From Pempheris klunzingeri (taxonomy: Eukaryota > Chordata > Actinopteri > Acropomatiformes > Pempheridae): a stretch of 64,000 nucleotides of DNA. The notes under the pieces were generated by a model. That model was given only the letters and a program-made list of their open reading frames with translations. It ran no database searches and was not told the origin of the DNA. The translations under genes and the position numbers were made by a program. Each line of letters starts with the position of its first letter. The stretch's first letter is position 1. The stretch lies in NCBI RefSeq assembly GCF_042242105.1, contig NC_092014.1, positions 3,399,874 to 3,463,873 of the forward strand, read 5' to 3'. Shown here piece by piece: positions 46,961-63,300 of the stretch.

Positions 46961-49900
46961 CTATGTGGCCATCGCATCCTCCTCTGTCTCCTCTGGCTCG
47001 GCCCCCCACACCTGGACACGCCCCTCCATGGCTGTGAGGAGGCAGGTCTCCGTCGGGTGGAAGGACAACGACTGGACAACAGCTTTCCCCACCGGCAGTT
47101 TTAAGGACAAAGATCCCTGGAGGTCAGAAGAACAGCAAATGAAAAGCCGCACTATTATACAGCATATACTACTTCCTCTGTCTACACCGTACACATTTTC
47201 TTATATCTCCTCCTGTCTGCTGTAACGTTGTACATTCCCCTGTCGTGGGACTAATGAAGGAATATCTTATCTTCTATGTACATGCTTTTAGTGCACTTTG
47301 AACATGTGCTTCTAATGTAAGTCTGGCCATATTTGTCTAAACCTGGGGTGTCCAAACTACGGCCCGCGGGCCAACTGTGGCCCGTGGTCCAATTTTCATT
47401 GGCCCTCAGGAAATTCTAAAAATGTATTGTAATACGGCCCACACATGGAACCTGCGCTGGACTGTGCTGTACTTCTTAGTCTCACCACTAGGTGGAGTAA
47501 CTGTCTTGAACGAGGCAGCTTCTCAATAAAATGAGTAATCGAAGAAGAAATGTGCTACAGGTGACCCAAAATGGCAGAATTAAGGAAACGTAAGAGAGCA
47601 AGTGAGAGTAGAAAGTTTCAGACGCGGTGTGCGATGAGAGCACAGCTAATAACTAATGACGATCACATTACGGAGGAGCTGTTTGATGTTAGCAGTCTAA
47701 AGAGCACCACGACGGGTGAGGATGTTTTTGAAGCTGTGCCAGATGCAGTTGGGATGATGGGACTTAAATGGGACGAGTTGTGTGGAGGTACGAAGGATGG
47801 GGCTCCAGTTGGGACAGGGGAGCGCAAAGGAAGGGCCTCTACGGTGTCCGCCGAGGGGCAAGAAAGTGGAGGTAAGGCCGTTAATTCGAGCACCAGGGCT
47901 CTAGCACAGACTATTTCAAGCTTCCCTCTCTGATGCTGATGCTGGTGCTGGGTGCTGCAGCGGTTTTATTCCCCAAGATCAGAAATGGACCAGTTTTGAA
48001 GAGAGAAGGAGCTCTTCATGAGCTCAGTGACCCTCTCTGGTGGATCTCACTGATCACCTGAACACACTGAACAAGAGCCCACAAGGCAAAGACCAGCTTG
48101 TACCACTACTAATAAATGAAAGCCCACTAAGGGAAAGGCTGTTTTTTTCCTTGAATCATATTCAGTTATCAAGCAGAATTTACCTGCATTTGATTGATTT
48201 TGCCAACTTTAATCCACTAGAGGTGAGGCGATATACATCACCTCTAGTGGATTAAAGTTAGCAATATAGCTCACTCCTAGTGAGCGGCCCAGCCCTTTGT
48301 ATGTTTTTCTGTATGTGGCCCTCAGTGAAAAAAGTTTGGACACCCCTGGTCTAAACTTTCATGGAGACATTTCTTAACTTTTTGATTTTAAGACATAATT
48401 ATCCCGCGTCCATGCTGGGACGCAGGTTACAGGCTGCTGTTCTGTATGACAGATATCTGTTAGAGAGCCAACTAGCGTCCTCTTTTGTCTGCGTTTCTGT
48501 CCACTTTAAATGCTTACGGTGAGTCTATTATGTTAAATGCACTACGAACACAAAAGTAACCGGGCACTTACTTCCACCAGGTCCCAGCAGTAGACGTGTC
48601 CGTCCTCTGAGCAGCTCAGGACATGAGTGTCTTTACTGGACAGGCAGCAGTCAAGCTTATAGCCCTTCATCTTGTGTCCTGTATACCTGAGTCACACAGA
48701 CAAACAAACCACAGCATCAGCATGCACATCATACCTGTTTGAATCTTCACTTGATCGTGTTGACTAAAACTTTTTAAAATTTCTATTGGTGGTGTTGGAG
48801 TCATTCTGTCATAAGGTTTTGCTGAATGGTGGCTGTAATATCAGCGTGTATTATGAACGGTAAGAGTAATATCAGTCTTTAAAATGACAAAGGCTCATTG
48901 CTTTTGTTGGCGTAGATGATTAATACCTGAATATACTGGTATATACTAATATACAGTAGGATGAAACATAGAGAGAATATGCAAGTGAGCTGCTTGGTCC
49001 CTAAAGGTAATTAAAACATTAAGCCAATAGCTTTTTACATATTTCAACTTCTAGATGACTTATTTTTCTAATCAAATTTTCAGATGTTTTAAAATATGAA
49101 AAAGTGTCATGGTTTACAATTCAGATATTTTTGGGCAAAGTGAGCTGCTAAGTTAGGTCATGATGGGAGCACAGCACTCTGTAAATGAAACCAAACAGCA
49201 CTCACTCTCCCAGCATTTCCCCGGTGCTCTTGTCCAGCAGTCTGACTGCTGAATCCAGGGTGGAGCTCAGAGTGCACTGACCGTCCTGACTGAAACACAC
49301 ACACGTGATGGGACCTGGAGCACACAAACATGTACACTGGTTAGAGAGTTCAGTGTTGTCAGTGTTATTTACAGTATCAGTAATAGTTATTTCTCTTTAT
49401 GAATGTTGAAAAGACATTATGAAAAAGATCACTAACTGTTGATGAAGTCAACGTGCAGCTGCCCCATTCTCAGGTCATAGCGCCTCACTCTGCCATCCAC
49501 CGACCTAAACACAACACAACTGTTTTCAAATTATGCTGCAGTGAAATCTAAAAGTCCAATCTGTCTAACTGGTAGATAAGTCAGGACAGGATTGATTGGA
49601 GTCCAAAATGCTGATGACTCGTATTGACTTTCACGTCTACTGTGCTGACCCGGTAAGCAGCTCATGTTGTGCCACCTTCAGGCTGCTGACGCCGTCCCGA
49701 GCCTCGTCTAGAACCTGGATGGGCTCATATCTTCTGGACCTGGTATCCCAGCACCGAACCGTCCCATCTATGGACCCTGGATGAGGAGAAAGCGCACACA
49801 CACACACATAGACAACAAATAAACATACACAATCACAGAGTTAAAACTAAAATCAGTTCAGGATCAAGATTTGTGTTAATGAGTTGGTTATAGACCAGGA

Positions 49901-51010
49901 CACTTAAAAAGATGACTCAATGTGTAAATGGCAAGATATCTCACATAATGCACATTGCACTATCTAAGAAAATACACAATATACAGTGAATGGAGTCTGG
50001 TGCATTGTAAGGGTGAAAAGATGAATTCATTGATTATTAATTGATTTTGAAAATCAAATAAGCAGCTGATTCACTTTTCAAGCAGAAACGCCAAAATATC
50101 TGGTTCCAGCTCCTTAAATGTGCGAATGGGCTTTTTACTTTTTAAAAAAAAAAATCATTTTAAATTTAATATCTTCAGGTTTTTTGACTGCTACGAACAA
50201 ATTCTTGCCCTAGTGCATTCTGGGCATTTTACATGACTCACCAGACAAGATGACAGTTGCCTCCTCGTTGAACTGGACACAATTGACTTTCTGTGAGCAG
50301 AAACTTTGAGTGAGCTTTTAATTAAATCAAAAAACATTTCAAATTAACTTGACATGATTAAAGAAGAAGAAGAAGACTGACCCCAGCATGACCTCTGAGT
50401 TTGCGTGTGACCTGGCCTGTTGCGACGTCCCACAGGATCACCGTCTTATCAGAGCTGCAGGAGCAAAGCAGGCTGTTGTCATAGGAACTGTTGATGCAGC
50501 CAGAGGGAATGAGAACAATGAGAGAACGATTAGGTTCTTGCAGGGGGGTCTTTTGAGCATTTTCTCTTTCTTCATGTGATCACGACACTCATTTATCATG
50601 TATCATGATCCTACATTGCTGAATTAGAGACGCTTGTGAAGGAGGCCATGACAACTCTCTCACCCATCAGCGTCCAGAACCTCGTATCCGTGGCCGCTGT
50701 ACGTCTTCAGCAGGGTCCCTCGGCTCACACTCCACAGCTTAAGGGATTTGTCACTGCCACAAGACAGCAGGTAGTTCCCATCAGCTGACCAAGCAGGGAC
50801 ACATGACACACAGGCAGGTATAAGTTAGTGGCATTTCATGGGTGACTCATGACTCACATGGAGAGGTCACACACAGGGCTCAGGGGCCTGTGGTGAGTAT
50901 TTCTTACTGTTGAAGCGAACAGCCCTCACAGCTCCTTGCTGACAGTCTATAGTCCTGAGCAGATGTTGGGGAAGCTGAGGAGCCTGAGGTCTGGGCTGAG
51001 GGAAGGCCAT
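46961..51010 (-). CDS. wdr83: WDR83 (MORG1) WD-repeat protein
   Basis: Seven-bladed WD40 scaffold, known in mammals as a MAPK organiser and a spliceosome-associated protein. Exons: 50908-51010, 50664-50784, 50382-50487, 50242-50290, 49650-49776, 49437-49504, 49206-49314, 48572-48686, 46961-47116; 317 aa against 315 in human. Starts MAFPQPRPQAPQLPQ. WD motifs include CGSDKSLKLWS, CSSDKTVILWDVATG, SGSIDGTVRCWD, GSVDGRVRRYDLR, STLDSAVRLLDK and CSEDGHVYCWD. Ends with HPTETCLLTAMEGRVQVWG. Divergent to wdr83os, as in other vertebrates. The last intron (47117-48571) contains a LINE tail and a hAT element. Confidence 0.95.
47150..47275 (+). repeat. LINE (L2-like) 3' tail in wdr83 intron
   Basis: Ends CGTGGGACTAATGAAGGAAT followed by ATCTTATCTT, the usual fish L2-type 3' terminus. 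5' limit approximate. Confidence 0.5.
47571..47933 (+). pseudogene. Degenerate hAT transposase fragment
   Basis: 120-codon ORF within the hAT element. The stretch from EELFDVSSLKSTTTGEDVF to DGAPVGTGERKG matches the transposase core of domesticated hAT proteins such as GTF2IRD2. The start codon region and the rest of the catalytic domain are missing. Confidence 0.7.
48205..48259. repeat. Perfect 22-bp hairpin inside the hAT element
   Basis: Left arm 48205-48226 and right arm 48238-48259 are perfect reverse complements with an 11-base loop. The arm includes TAATCCACTAGAGGTGA. Confidence 0.95.
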
Positions 51011-51021
51011 GACCAGCTGCC

Positions 51022-51594
51022 CTGTGAGGAGAAAACACAACACACACAAACATTTGAGCCACACCTTCAACGTTATTACAGTTAACTGTGGTGTTTATAC
51101 TCTATTTACACTTTTCTGCCCAAAGCTAGGCTAACCTGGCTAGCCTGGTATTATAAAGCTAACAAATATTTCCCACTCACAGCAGTTTTTTTTCGTGCCA
51201 CCAACTAAATTAACTTACTTGAAATGTACAACCAGAGTCCAAATTCAGGAAAATCCCATGTTGATACGTTTAGTGAGACTTGTATTGTAATAAAAACAGT
51301 AATAATGGGACGTTTATCCCCAGTTTGTAACCATCAACGGCTTCCTCCATTCATTTTACCCATCATGCTCACTAGTACGCGCAATGCACCCTGGGACTGA
51401 ACGCTCCTGTCAAAATAAAAGTTCAATCCCCCTTCCCACCGTTTCGTCTAATGCTGCGGATTCATTTACGTCTTTATTTTGAAATTCGCCGGATACAGCT
51501 AGACCCTTTTACTCCATAGGTGACAGGGCCGATCAGCTGTAGTTCGGCCACCGGGGTATAAATTTCTCAATAATAAGTCATACTTGGAGTTATT
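51022..51594. promoter_or_regulatory. Divergent promoter region of wdr83 and wdr83os
   Basis: Less than 600 bases separate the two start codons. A TATA-like GTATAAATT sits at about 51557-51565 upstream of the wdr83os ATG. The wdr83 leader exon probably ends near 51021 with an upstream non-coding exon; its start is not resolved. Confidence 0.5.
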
Positions 51595-55690
<4,096 letters not shown>

Positions 55691-55994
55691 CCTGGAGCCA
55701 ATCACAGAAGAGCCCAGAAGTAAATTGTGGATGCTGGGGTTGGTGACGAAACAGCTGATTGGCCTGTGAGGGGGCGGGGGGGCACCATGGAGGAAAAACA
55801 GAGACAGACAGGAAGATAATGTGATAGGAAGAGAAGAAGAGAGGAAACAGATGACCACGAGGGGTGGACAGTAAGGAGGACACTACGTCAGGACGGAGAC
55901 ATCAAATGGTCTTTGACTGAATCGGTTCTTTCTCCTTTTTTTTAACGTTTTCTAAGTTTGTTAGAAATTTTACTGTCGGATGCAGGATGTCATA

Positions 55995-56000
55995 AATAAA
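55995..56000 (+). terminator. Poly(A) signal of wdr83os
   Basis: AATAAA about 300 bases after the stop codon, followed by a GT-rich stretch. Confidence 0.6.
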
Positions 56001-56750
56001 CTGTACGGTTTTAAAAAAAGAACTGCTTGCTTCTGTTTGTCTTGGGATGAACGTGTTAAAGCCATGCTCACATTACATTTAAAGCTGCCTCATTTACTAG
56101 ACTATGACTTTTAATCACAGCTGGGATTCTCACACGTTTGGGAAAACTTCAATCCGACTGCGTGCTAAATAAGAGGAAATACGAATGTGTCTCTTAAAGT
56201 AAAATTGCCCGTTCAATTTCTCTTCAATTTGGCTAACTTAATTTAACCAGGGTAATTAGCTTAGTCCTAGGAACATGTGTAGTAAGGCATAATACAATAA
56301 GGCAATTGAAGCACATTGAGCAGGTGGTACAATATTAATTAAGACTTTTATGTAACTATATACTCATTTAATGCCAAGTTGGTCCTTTCCTACACTTTTT
56401 AAAAAACATTTACCTTCTATAATCATCTCTGCTTGTTATATACCGCAGATACATTTGACTTGATTTAAACAGCACACTTAATAACAGCATGTGAAGAAAG
56501 GAGAATCTCAATAAAACATTGTTCTGTAGCACTTGCAACTAGATGAAATCATTATTATTAATACTGTAGCTTTCATTTCTGCTGTAAATGGTGCATGAAG
56601 CCCACCTCAGCCACTGCAAGATGTGAGATTATTTAATGGTGATTTAAGTCTTAGATATCAGATGTGAAAGAAAAGTTGCTCACAGCTAATTGTAGAAACA
56701 ACTGATTCCCTTGTACAGTTCTCAGTTCAGGAGGTGCTACATCTTTTGAT

Positions 56751-56781
<31 letters not shown>

Positions 56782-56865
56782 TATCCTTCAGCCTCTTGTC
56801 TGGTAAGGACACTGCTCTTTCTCTTCTGCAGCACATGCAGACGCACACACTGGCTCATTGGCTGC

Positions 56866-56902
<37 letters not shown>

Positions 56903-58757
56903 GATGATGGGCAGGAAGCTTGGGAGTCAGCTAGACGTGAAGCTGATTTAGTGGCACATAACTCATGTCCCTCTGCTGCAGCCACACAGAGTGGGTACTT
57001 GGGCCGCTTGGCTTGCAGCCACCATTTCAGCAAAATTTCCTCACGATTTTGTCCTGACTCACACTGCTAAGTCGTTCTTTTTTTGAGGGGTGGGGGGTAG
57101 GGGGGCACCAACCAGCACCTTTATCCCACTGTAGTGGTTTTTAGATTGTCTGGTCCAGTCAAAATAGTGCATTTGTTGTTGATTGCGATCAGAGGGGAGG
57201 ATATTGAATTTGTCCCGAATCAGCAATTATCGTCTGCATTGATCAGTGGGCTGCGTAATTTGGATATTAAAAACTGTCACAGTTTGCTGAATGTAGATGT
57301 TAAGTTCAGCAGGTGACGGGCTGGAGGCGATTTTAATTAAATCTAATCTCCATATTCTGCTCTGCCCAACGAAAGCACAGTTTGGGGAAACAGGCCTCAG
57401 TCTCACTCTGTAACACTAGAGGGCACAGCAGCATCACGAATGAGTGGGTCTCCAACGAATCGCACAAATAACATGAGCCCAGTCTCCATGGTCTGCACTA
57501 ATTAGTTAATTTGTTGATGAAAGTCAATAAAAGTCTCTCGGTGGTAGGGCGGTAAGGCATCAGGGATAGTATCCTTAATGGATTACTCTTTTCTTTACAA
57601 TGTTTCTTCGTCATGTAGAATAAAGAAGACTAAAGGAGACCAGTGACCCCACATGATCCCTCTCAGGTCCACCATAGGCGCCCAATCCTACCTGCTCCCT
57701 CCGCCAGTCAAAACAGTCAAGGACACCACAGTCTGTTTTCGTCCCTTCAGAAGAAGCCCATTTACCTGCTTTTGAATTATTCCACACATTTGAAACTTGG
57801 GCTACAAAATGCTTTCATTCTGTTATGGCCCCCGTCGCTGTGCCTCGGTTGAGTGATTTCATATCAGTCAGAGAGCGCATTATGCATATCTCTCTATTGA
57901 ATTATGTTTTAGGTTTTAGACCACGCTCTCTCCCTGCCTTGCAAGCTGGCTTTAAAACACATTACTATGCATGTTTAAGTGCCTTGCTGAAGGGCAACTT
58001 TTGACGGGCTTTGAAAAAAAAAAAAAAACTGCTTTAGTGCAACTTGCATGTATCCGACCTTCTTATTAGCTTTAAATACGGATGTCATGTACTTTTATGG
58101 GATAAGCAGGGCCACTTGACAAAAAATCCCAAAACATTTGATGTGACAAGTTATTTGATGGTGCACATGCAGACTTTAGGTTTGCCTAGAAAAGCCCCAT
58201 TAACAAAATGCATTTCATTAGAAGTCTCTAAGCGACTTTTACTTAATTCAGCCCCTTTACGGTGATCTTTATAATTTAGTAGAGGTCAAGGGTCCTAATC
58301 TAGAAGGTGAATAGTTTATAAAAACATCGCCCATTAAGAGGACTGCGACACAACCAAACTTTACTCGTGGCTGTAATCACAATAACAACATGTAAATCAA
58401 GGTTACAGCCAAGCTGCTCAAGCAGGGCTCTCTCGCTTCAACAGCAGGGCTGATAGGATTAAGAAAAAAGCAGCTTGAAATCAGCATCAGCAGCCAGATC
58501 ATCATCAGGTTCGGGGGCTGTGAACCGGTGACCTTTCAGATCTAATACACTACTGTCTGTCTATCAAGATGTGTTGACTATATTAGCATTGCGGCTCTTT
58601 TGTCACCGCGTGTCCTTGTGTGCGCGTGGACGTGGGTGTTTCTCTGCATGTCTGCTGAACCCCAGCGGGACTCTGCAGCAGCACAACAGCCAGGTTGGCC
58701 TTCTGTGTCCTCAAATGAGGTTAAACTGCGCTGCACCTCTGCAATACCTCAATCCCT

Positions 58758-58805
<48 letters not shown>

Positions 58806-58905
58806 CTACAGGCTTTCATTTTCAGGAGTAAGGTGTTATTATTGGATGTGAACACCGGCAGTGTTTCGTGGGAAGATGCTGAGTCGGGCGTCCTCTGTCG
58901 TGAGG

Positions 58906-58942
<37 letters not shown>

Positions 58943-60174
58943 AGAGATTCCCGGCACATCACATAATACACAAAGGCTTCACAGCCATAGAGAAATGCTA
59001 ACACACGCACACATTCAGATGTTAGTGTGGACAGCAGTGTCACCGGCAGTCTGAGGAGAGTTTTCCAGCTGCATCACAGCTTGACGTTGGATTAAAAAAA
59101 ACAGAAAAAGAAAGGGCCCAGGTCAGATCCCTGTGGTTTGGTCGTTGGTCCTGCAGCTACAGCCTAGTTACTTAAAATGATCTCAGTGTCTCTCCATCGC
59201 CCTCCTAATCTCCTTTCCTTCTCTCTTAAAGACGCACACCTGTGAATGGACGCAGATCTTTGTGGATCATCTGGATCAACAAATGTGTCTTTAATATATT
59301 CATGTGTTTGTGCATGTCTACTGATAATCATAACACAGTACGTTGAGACATTCAATCATGGGAAAATGTATTGTTTTTACTTTATTTATGTCGTTTGGGG
59401 AAATCAACCATGTTTATGCTGCTGTCTAAGCCTTTGTATGTGGTTTGTATTGTATTTGTTGCTGTAACAATGTCTTTAATGAGACTTTTACCTGGTTAAA
59501 TAATAAAGGAAAATGAATGTCTGGTTTCCGCCACGGCCCGCAGCACACATTTGTCTTTCCAGTCGAGTCAGATAGTATCTTGTATGGCCCAAAACCACAC
59601 AGGGGTTTGCCAGTCGTCACGCTACACTACTGTGGGGTGTTCTTCCTGCAGAGTGGACCGACATGTGGCAGCTCAGGTGTCATAGACAGAATACTGTGGG
59701 ACAATAACAGGCCAATATCAAGTGAATCTATGCAAAAGTGCAAACCGTGCAAGATGTTTCAAATGCTGTGCAGAAACTGAGAGACAGCATGAGGGGAGCT
59801 GGGAAGTGTGAGGGTGAGATTTCAGATAGGGGGAGAGAGGTGGGGGCTAGAGACACACACACAGAGAGAGAGAGAGAGAGAGGGGGGTGGAGGGAGAGAA
59901 ACAGAGGAGAATGGAAGTTGGAGAGAGAGAGGGAGGGAGAGGGAGAGATGAGTGTAGTGGATGGGGAGCAGCCAGTGCACAGACCGAAACGTCCTTTTAA
60001 GAACAGCAGAGCTTTGAACGCGGCTGGATGGTGAAGACACTCTGCCTGCCTCCACACTCCTCCTGCTCAGAGTCTCCATCACCACACGCTACGGGATACA
60101 CTCCTCAGCTGACACCTCAGTGACATTCACTGTCCGGCGGACATCACTTTAATCGGGATGTTCTGGATGTGAAC
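56001..60174. other. Intergenic interval, no confident gene
   Basis: Contains CA/GT microsatellites at 56755-56781, 56868-56900, 58760-58796 and 58909-58940, an L2-like tail near 59370-59515 (TTTACCTGGTTAAATAATAA) and a purine-rich GA tract at 59858-59950. ORFs over the repeats are artefacts. Confidence 0.55.
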
Positions 60175-60279
60175 ATGGAGTTTTCCTCCCCTCCGGTGGT
60201 GGACTCGTCACTGTTCCTTCTCCGCCCGTCCAGTCCTCCCAGCACCGCTGACCGGTGTCCAGCCGCCGGCGCCCGACAG
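60175..60279 (+). CDS. Possible first coding exon of an unknown gene
   Basis: ATG in good context (GAACATGG) opens 35 codons (MEFSSPPVVDSSLFLLRPSS, then PPSTADRCPAAGARQ) ending exactly at CGACAG/gtgagc, a near-consensus donor in phase 0. A second strong donor, GACAG/gtaaga, follows at 60370. Upstream lies GC-richer sequence after a GA tract, as in a promoter. The peptide matches nothing I recognise, and the exon could instead be non-coding leader. The rest of the gene would lie beyond 64000. Confidence 0.35.
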
Positions 60280-60370
60280 GTGAGCAGGTCGGTGAGCCGG
60301 TGGGCGGGTCTGGAGTCCCCGGAGCCCGCAGGCTCGGTACCCGCCGGACAGCAGAGCACCTGACAGACAG

Positions 60371-63300
60371 GTAAGACTGCAGGGACACGGCCGAGCTGCA
60401 TTCAAGGCACTCTGGCTAGCCGGAAATTAGATTCACTCCAAATGCAAGCTTTTTTCCCCTCACCAGTAGGTAATGTGAAGTCCATGCGTCATTTGGCTGA
60501 AACAGGAAATATTAGCAGGCTATGAAGTAGTGTTGCACCTAATAACTCCAATGTTTTCTTTTTTTTAACCTCTAATTCGGTCACAGTGGTTATAATCTGG
60601 CAAATTATACAATGAAGCACCAAACTTGCAATGATTCGATGTGGATTTGTGTTAACGTCATGTTAGAATAGATAGATAAATAGATTGATAATTGGTCACT
60701 CAACAGGCAGATCAGCCAACTGGCCAATGACATTGCATTGGGAAGCTTTATGCATGTGTTTTTGTTTAGAATTTTTCTCAATCTTTGCTTCGTTTCTCCA
60801 AAAATTCCAAAAAAAAGTCACCCATCACAAATGACACCTGAAGACACAGTCAGCAACATCTTAAAGTCAGTGACGGCACATAAACAGTTGATTAAAATGA
60901 TTCCAGATATGATGGTATCAGAATGTGACCCTGTATATTCATCTTATTCTTGAGCTTTACGAGTGTGATTGCTAATATTTGCCAGCAAATGTCCAGAAAT
61001 CAAGAAACAATTTAACCTTGAATATGTCTGATGGCGTTTCAAGTTTAAAAAATGTGACATTCGATTACAGCATCTCCGCACAGACTATCAAAGTGTTTTC
61101 TAAATGGCAGAACTTTGCTTCCCTTCAACTTTTGTGCACAGCCTACTATATAGGACAACTGTTGTCTGAGAAACTGCAGTCAGACCATTACCTTTTAATG
61201 CCTCCATAGGCCAACAATTGTAATTTGTAAGGACACAGAGATTCGATTTGTGGCCAAATCGAATCTCTGTGGATTTGTGTTTCATCCAAATTTGCAGTGT
61301 AGGAGTAAACCTAATTAGGAGGCTTCCAAATGCACTTAATCAAAATTAATTTGGGTAATTCCCGAGTCATTAAAAGGTTTTGGCCTAACTGTTTAAATTG
61401 TGTGTCCTGTAATCACGTGCCCCCATCAGGCCTCCAAATTTGGTCAAATTCAGACCAGCTGGAGTTTGAGATTTTCTATCATATGACACGACGTCAATCA
61501 CATTTGACTGACGGACGAAACAAACTGAAACACACAACAGTGAGACTCTGGAGCATCTTTACCTCGACGCAATAACAAATCTGTTTGCTTTTGCTCGGTC
61601 TCTGTTGATAACGTGCCCACAGAGGAGGTGCGGTGGTTTATTTACTGTAGACGGAGACCTTTGCACTCCTCGTTAGTTCCCTGTTCAGTGACTCAAGGAG
61701 AATTAAGTCTTTGTACTGTAAGTTGCTTATGATAAGCACAACAGCTAAATGTTAAAATGCAAAATGCATCACTCAGGAAAGCAGGTAATACCTCCAGACT
61801 GTGTCCATGCAAAACAACACTAGTCTAGTCTAGTAAAAAAAACAAAAAAACAAAACAAAACAAAACAAAAAATCCTAATTTTTTTATGCCGAGTCATGTT
61901 ATTGTCCATCAGGAGAGTAGAAGTCCATTATTCACTGTCTTTAAGCTTTGATTTGGTCTCCACCAACTCCTAAAGCAAGTATTTGTCTTTGTAGCTGCTA
62001 AATGTTTGCTAATTTAGTCGCTAACTTTAATTCTGTCTGCATCTGGTGTGCAGAGAGTTAATCAGTTAACTGGAAATAACGCTGATGAGAAAAAAAACAC
62101 ATGAAACCAAAACAACGAGCTGAAAGATTTTTGCTCCGTAGAACTGAGGGAAAATGCAGAGTCGGCGATAATTCTGTGTAGATTCATCCCATTTTACATA
62201 TCGTTAATGTGAGAATATTAAGTAGAGCAGCTTTAACCTAAAATTAAAGGATAAGTTCACAATTTTTCAGAAAGGAAAACCACATTTTATATCCTTTAAC
62301 TCTTTAACTTTTACAGGCCACACACTCTCTTCTACATCCTGACTAGATTGATGCACCCCGATCCTATTTATGGCTGCTTTAAAGGCATTAAGTTTAATCA
62401 TTAAGCACAAATCATCACAACACACATATCGCATTGTGCTCTTGACATTAGAACAAAAGAGACACACACACACACACACACACGCACACACACTCAGAGG
62501 CATGTTATGAGAGAAGATGGGGTAAAATGCCCTCAACCACATTAAAAGAACATGTTTTACAAAGAAAATGTGTATTGTAACTGAATATTTCTTTATTTAA
62601 GAGCACTTTTCTGCAAGAACAAATATGGATACAAGCCATTATTTCTTCTTGTGTGTCCCTAAAGGCTGCTCACTTACTAAGAATACCTCTAGCATATCCC
62701 ATCATATATGGTGCAAATATTTGTTTTTGATAGGATGAATACACACCAGAGTAAACAGCCTTAAGAATATGCTGTGAAAACTGGACCCACACAGACAAAG
62801 AAACTAGATTACAACCATGAAATTAATTAATCTGTATTACAGAATGATTGTACATGTAAACACACTTCATTTTATAACTCTAATGAACATAATGTGGGAC
62901 GGAGATTCAAAATAGTGACAGCTGAAGCCATGTGTACAATTACAATATCAATACCTAAAAGAGGTATCTCAGCATCCTCAGTGGGTTGATAGAATCTGAG
63001 CCTTTAACCCTCTTAAAATCCCTCATGGCTGCTATGGAGGTCTAGAAAAGACTAAAAAATGGACTCCAAGCTCACTAATAGTGTGAAAAATAATCATTTT
63101 ATATACTTGCTGGTATTGACCCCTAACTAAAATTCTATATCTAAGACAAAAGAGCTAGAAGGTGGGGTCAAACTGAAGCGATGCCTCAAGTCGGACACCA
63201 CCCTGTATCTACATAAAGAGCCAGCAGCCCTCCTACTGCAGCTGAGGAATAAAAACGACTCTGTGATCCCTCGACTCGTCTCCTAAAGGAGTCACGATAG

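Larger units (their letters stand above)
47343..48348 (+). mobile_element. hAT-type element with transposase remnant
   Basis: 1006 bp with inverted ends CTGGGGTGTCCAAACT and AGTTTGGACACCCCTG, flanked by an identical 8-bp duplication GTCTAAAC (47335-47342 and 48349-48356), the hAT signature. Inside are fragments of a GTF2IRD2/ZBED-like hAT transposase: GLKWDELCGGTKDGAP at about 47761-47808 and DHLNTLNKSPQGKDQL near 48049-48100. Large parts are missing, so it is non-autonomous. Lies in the last intron of wdr83, antisense to it. Confidence 0.9.

Noticed and set aside
59728-60057. 109- and 87-codon Ser/Leu-rich ORFs on the minus strand
   Set aside because: Generated by the GA/CT tract; low complexity with no domain.
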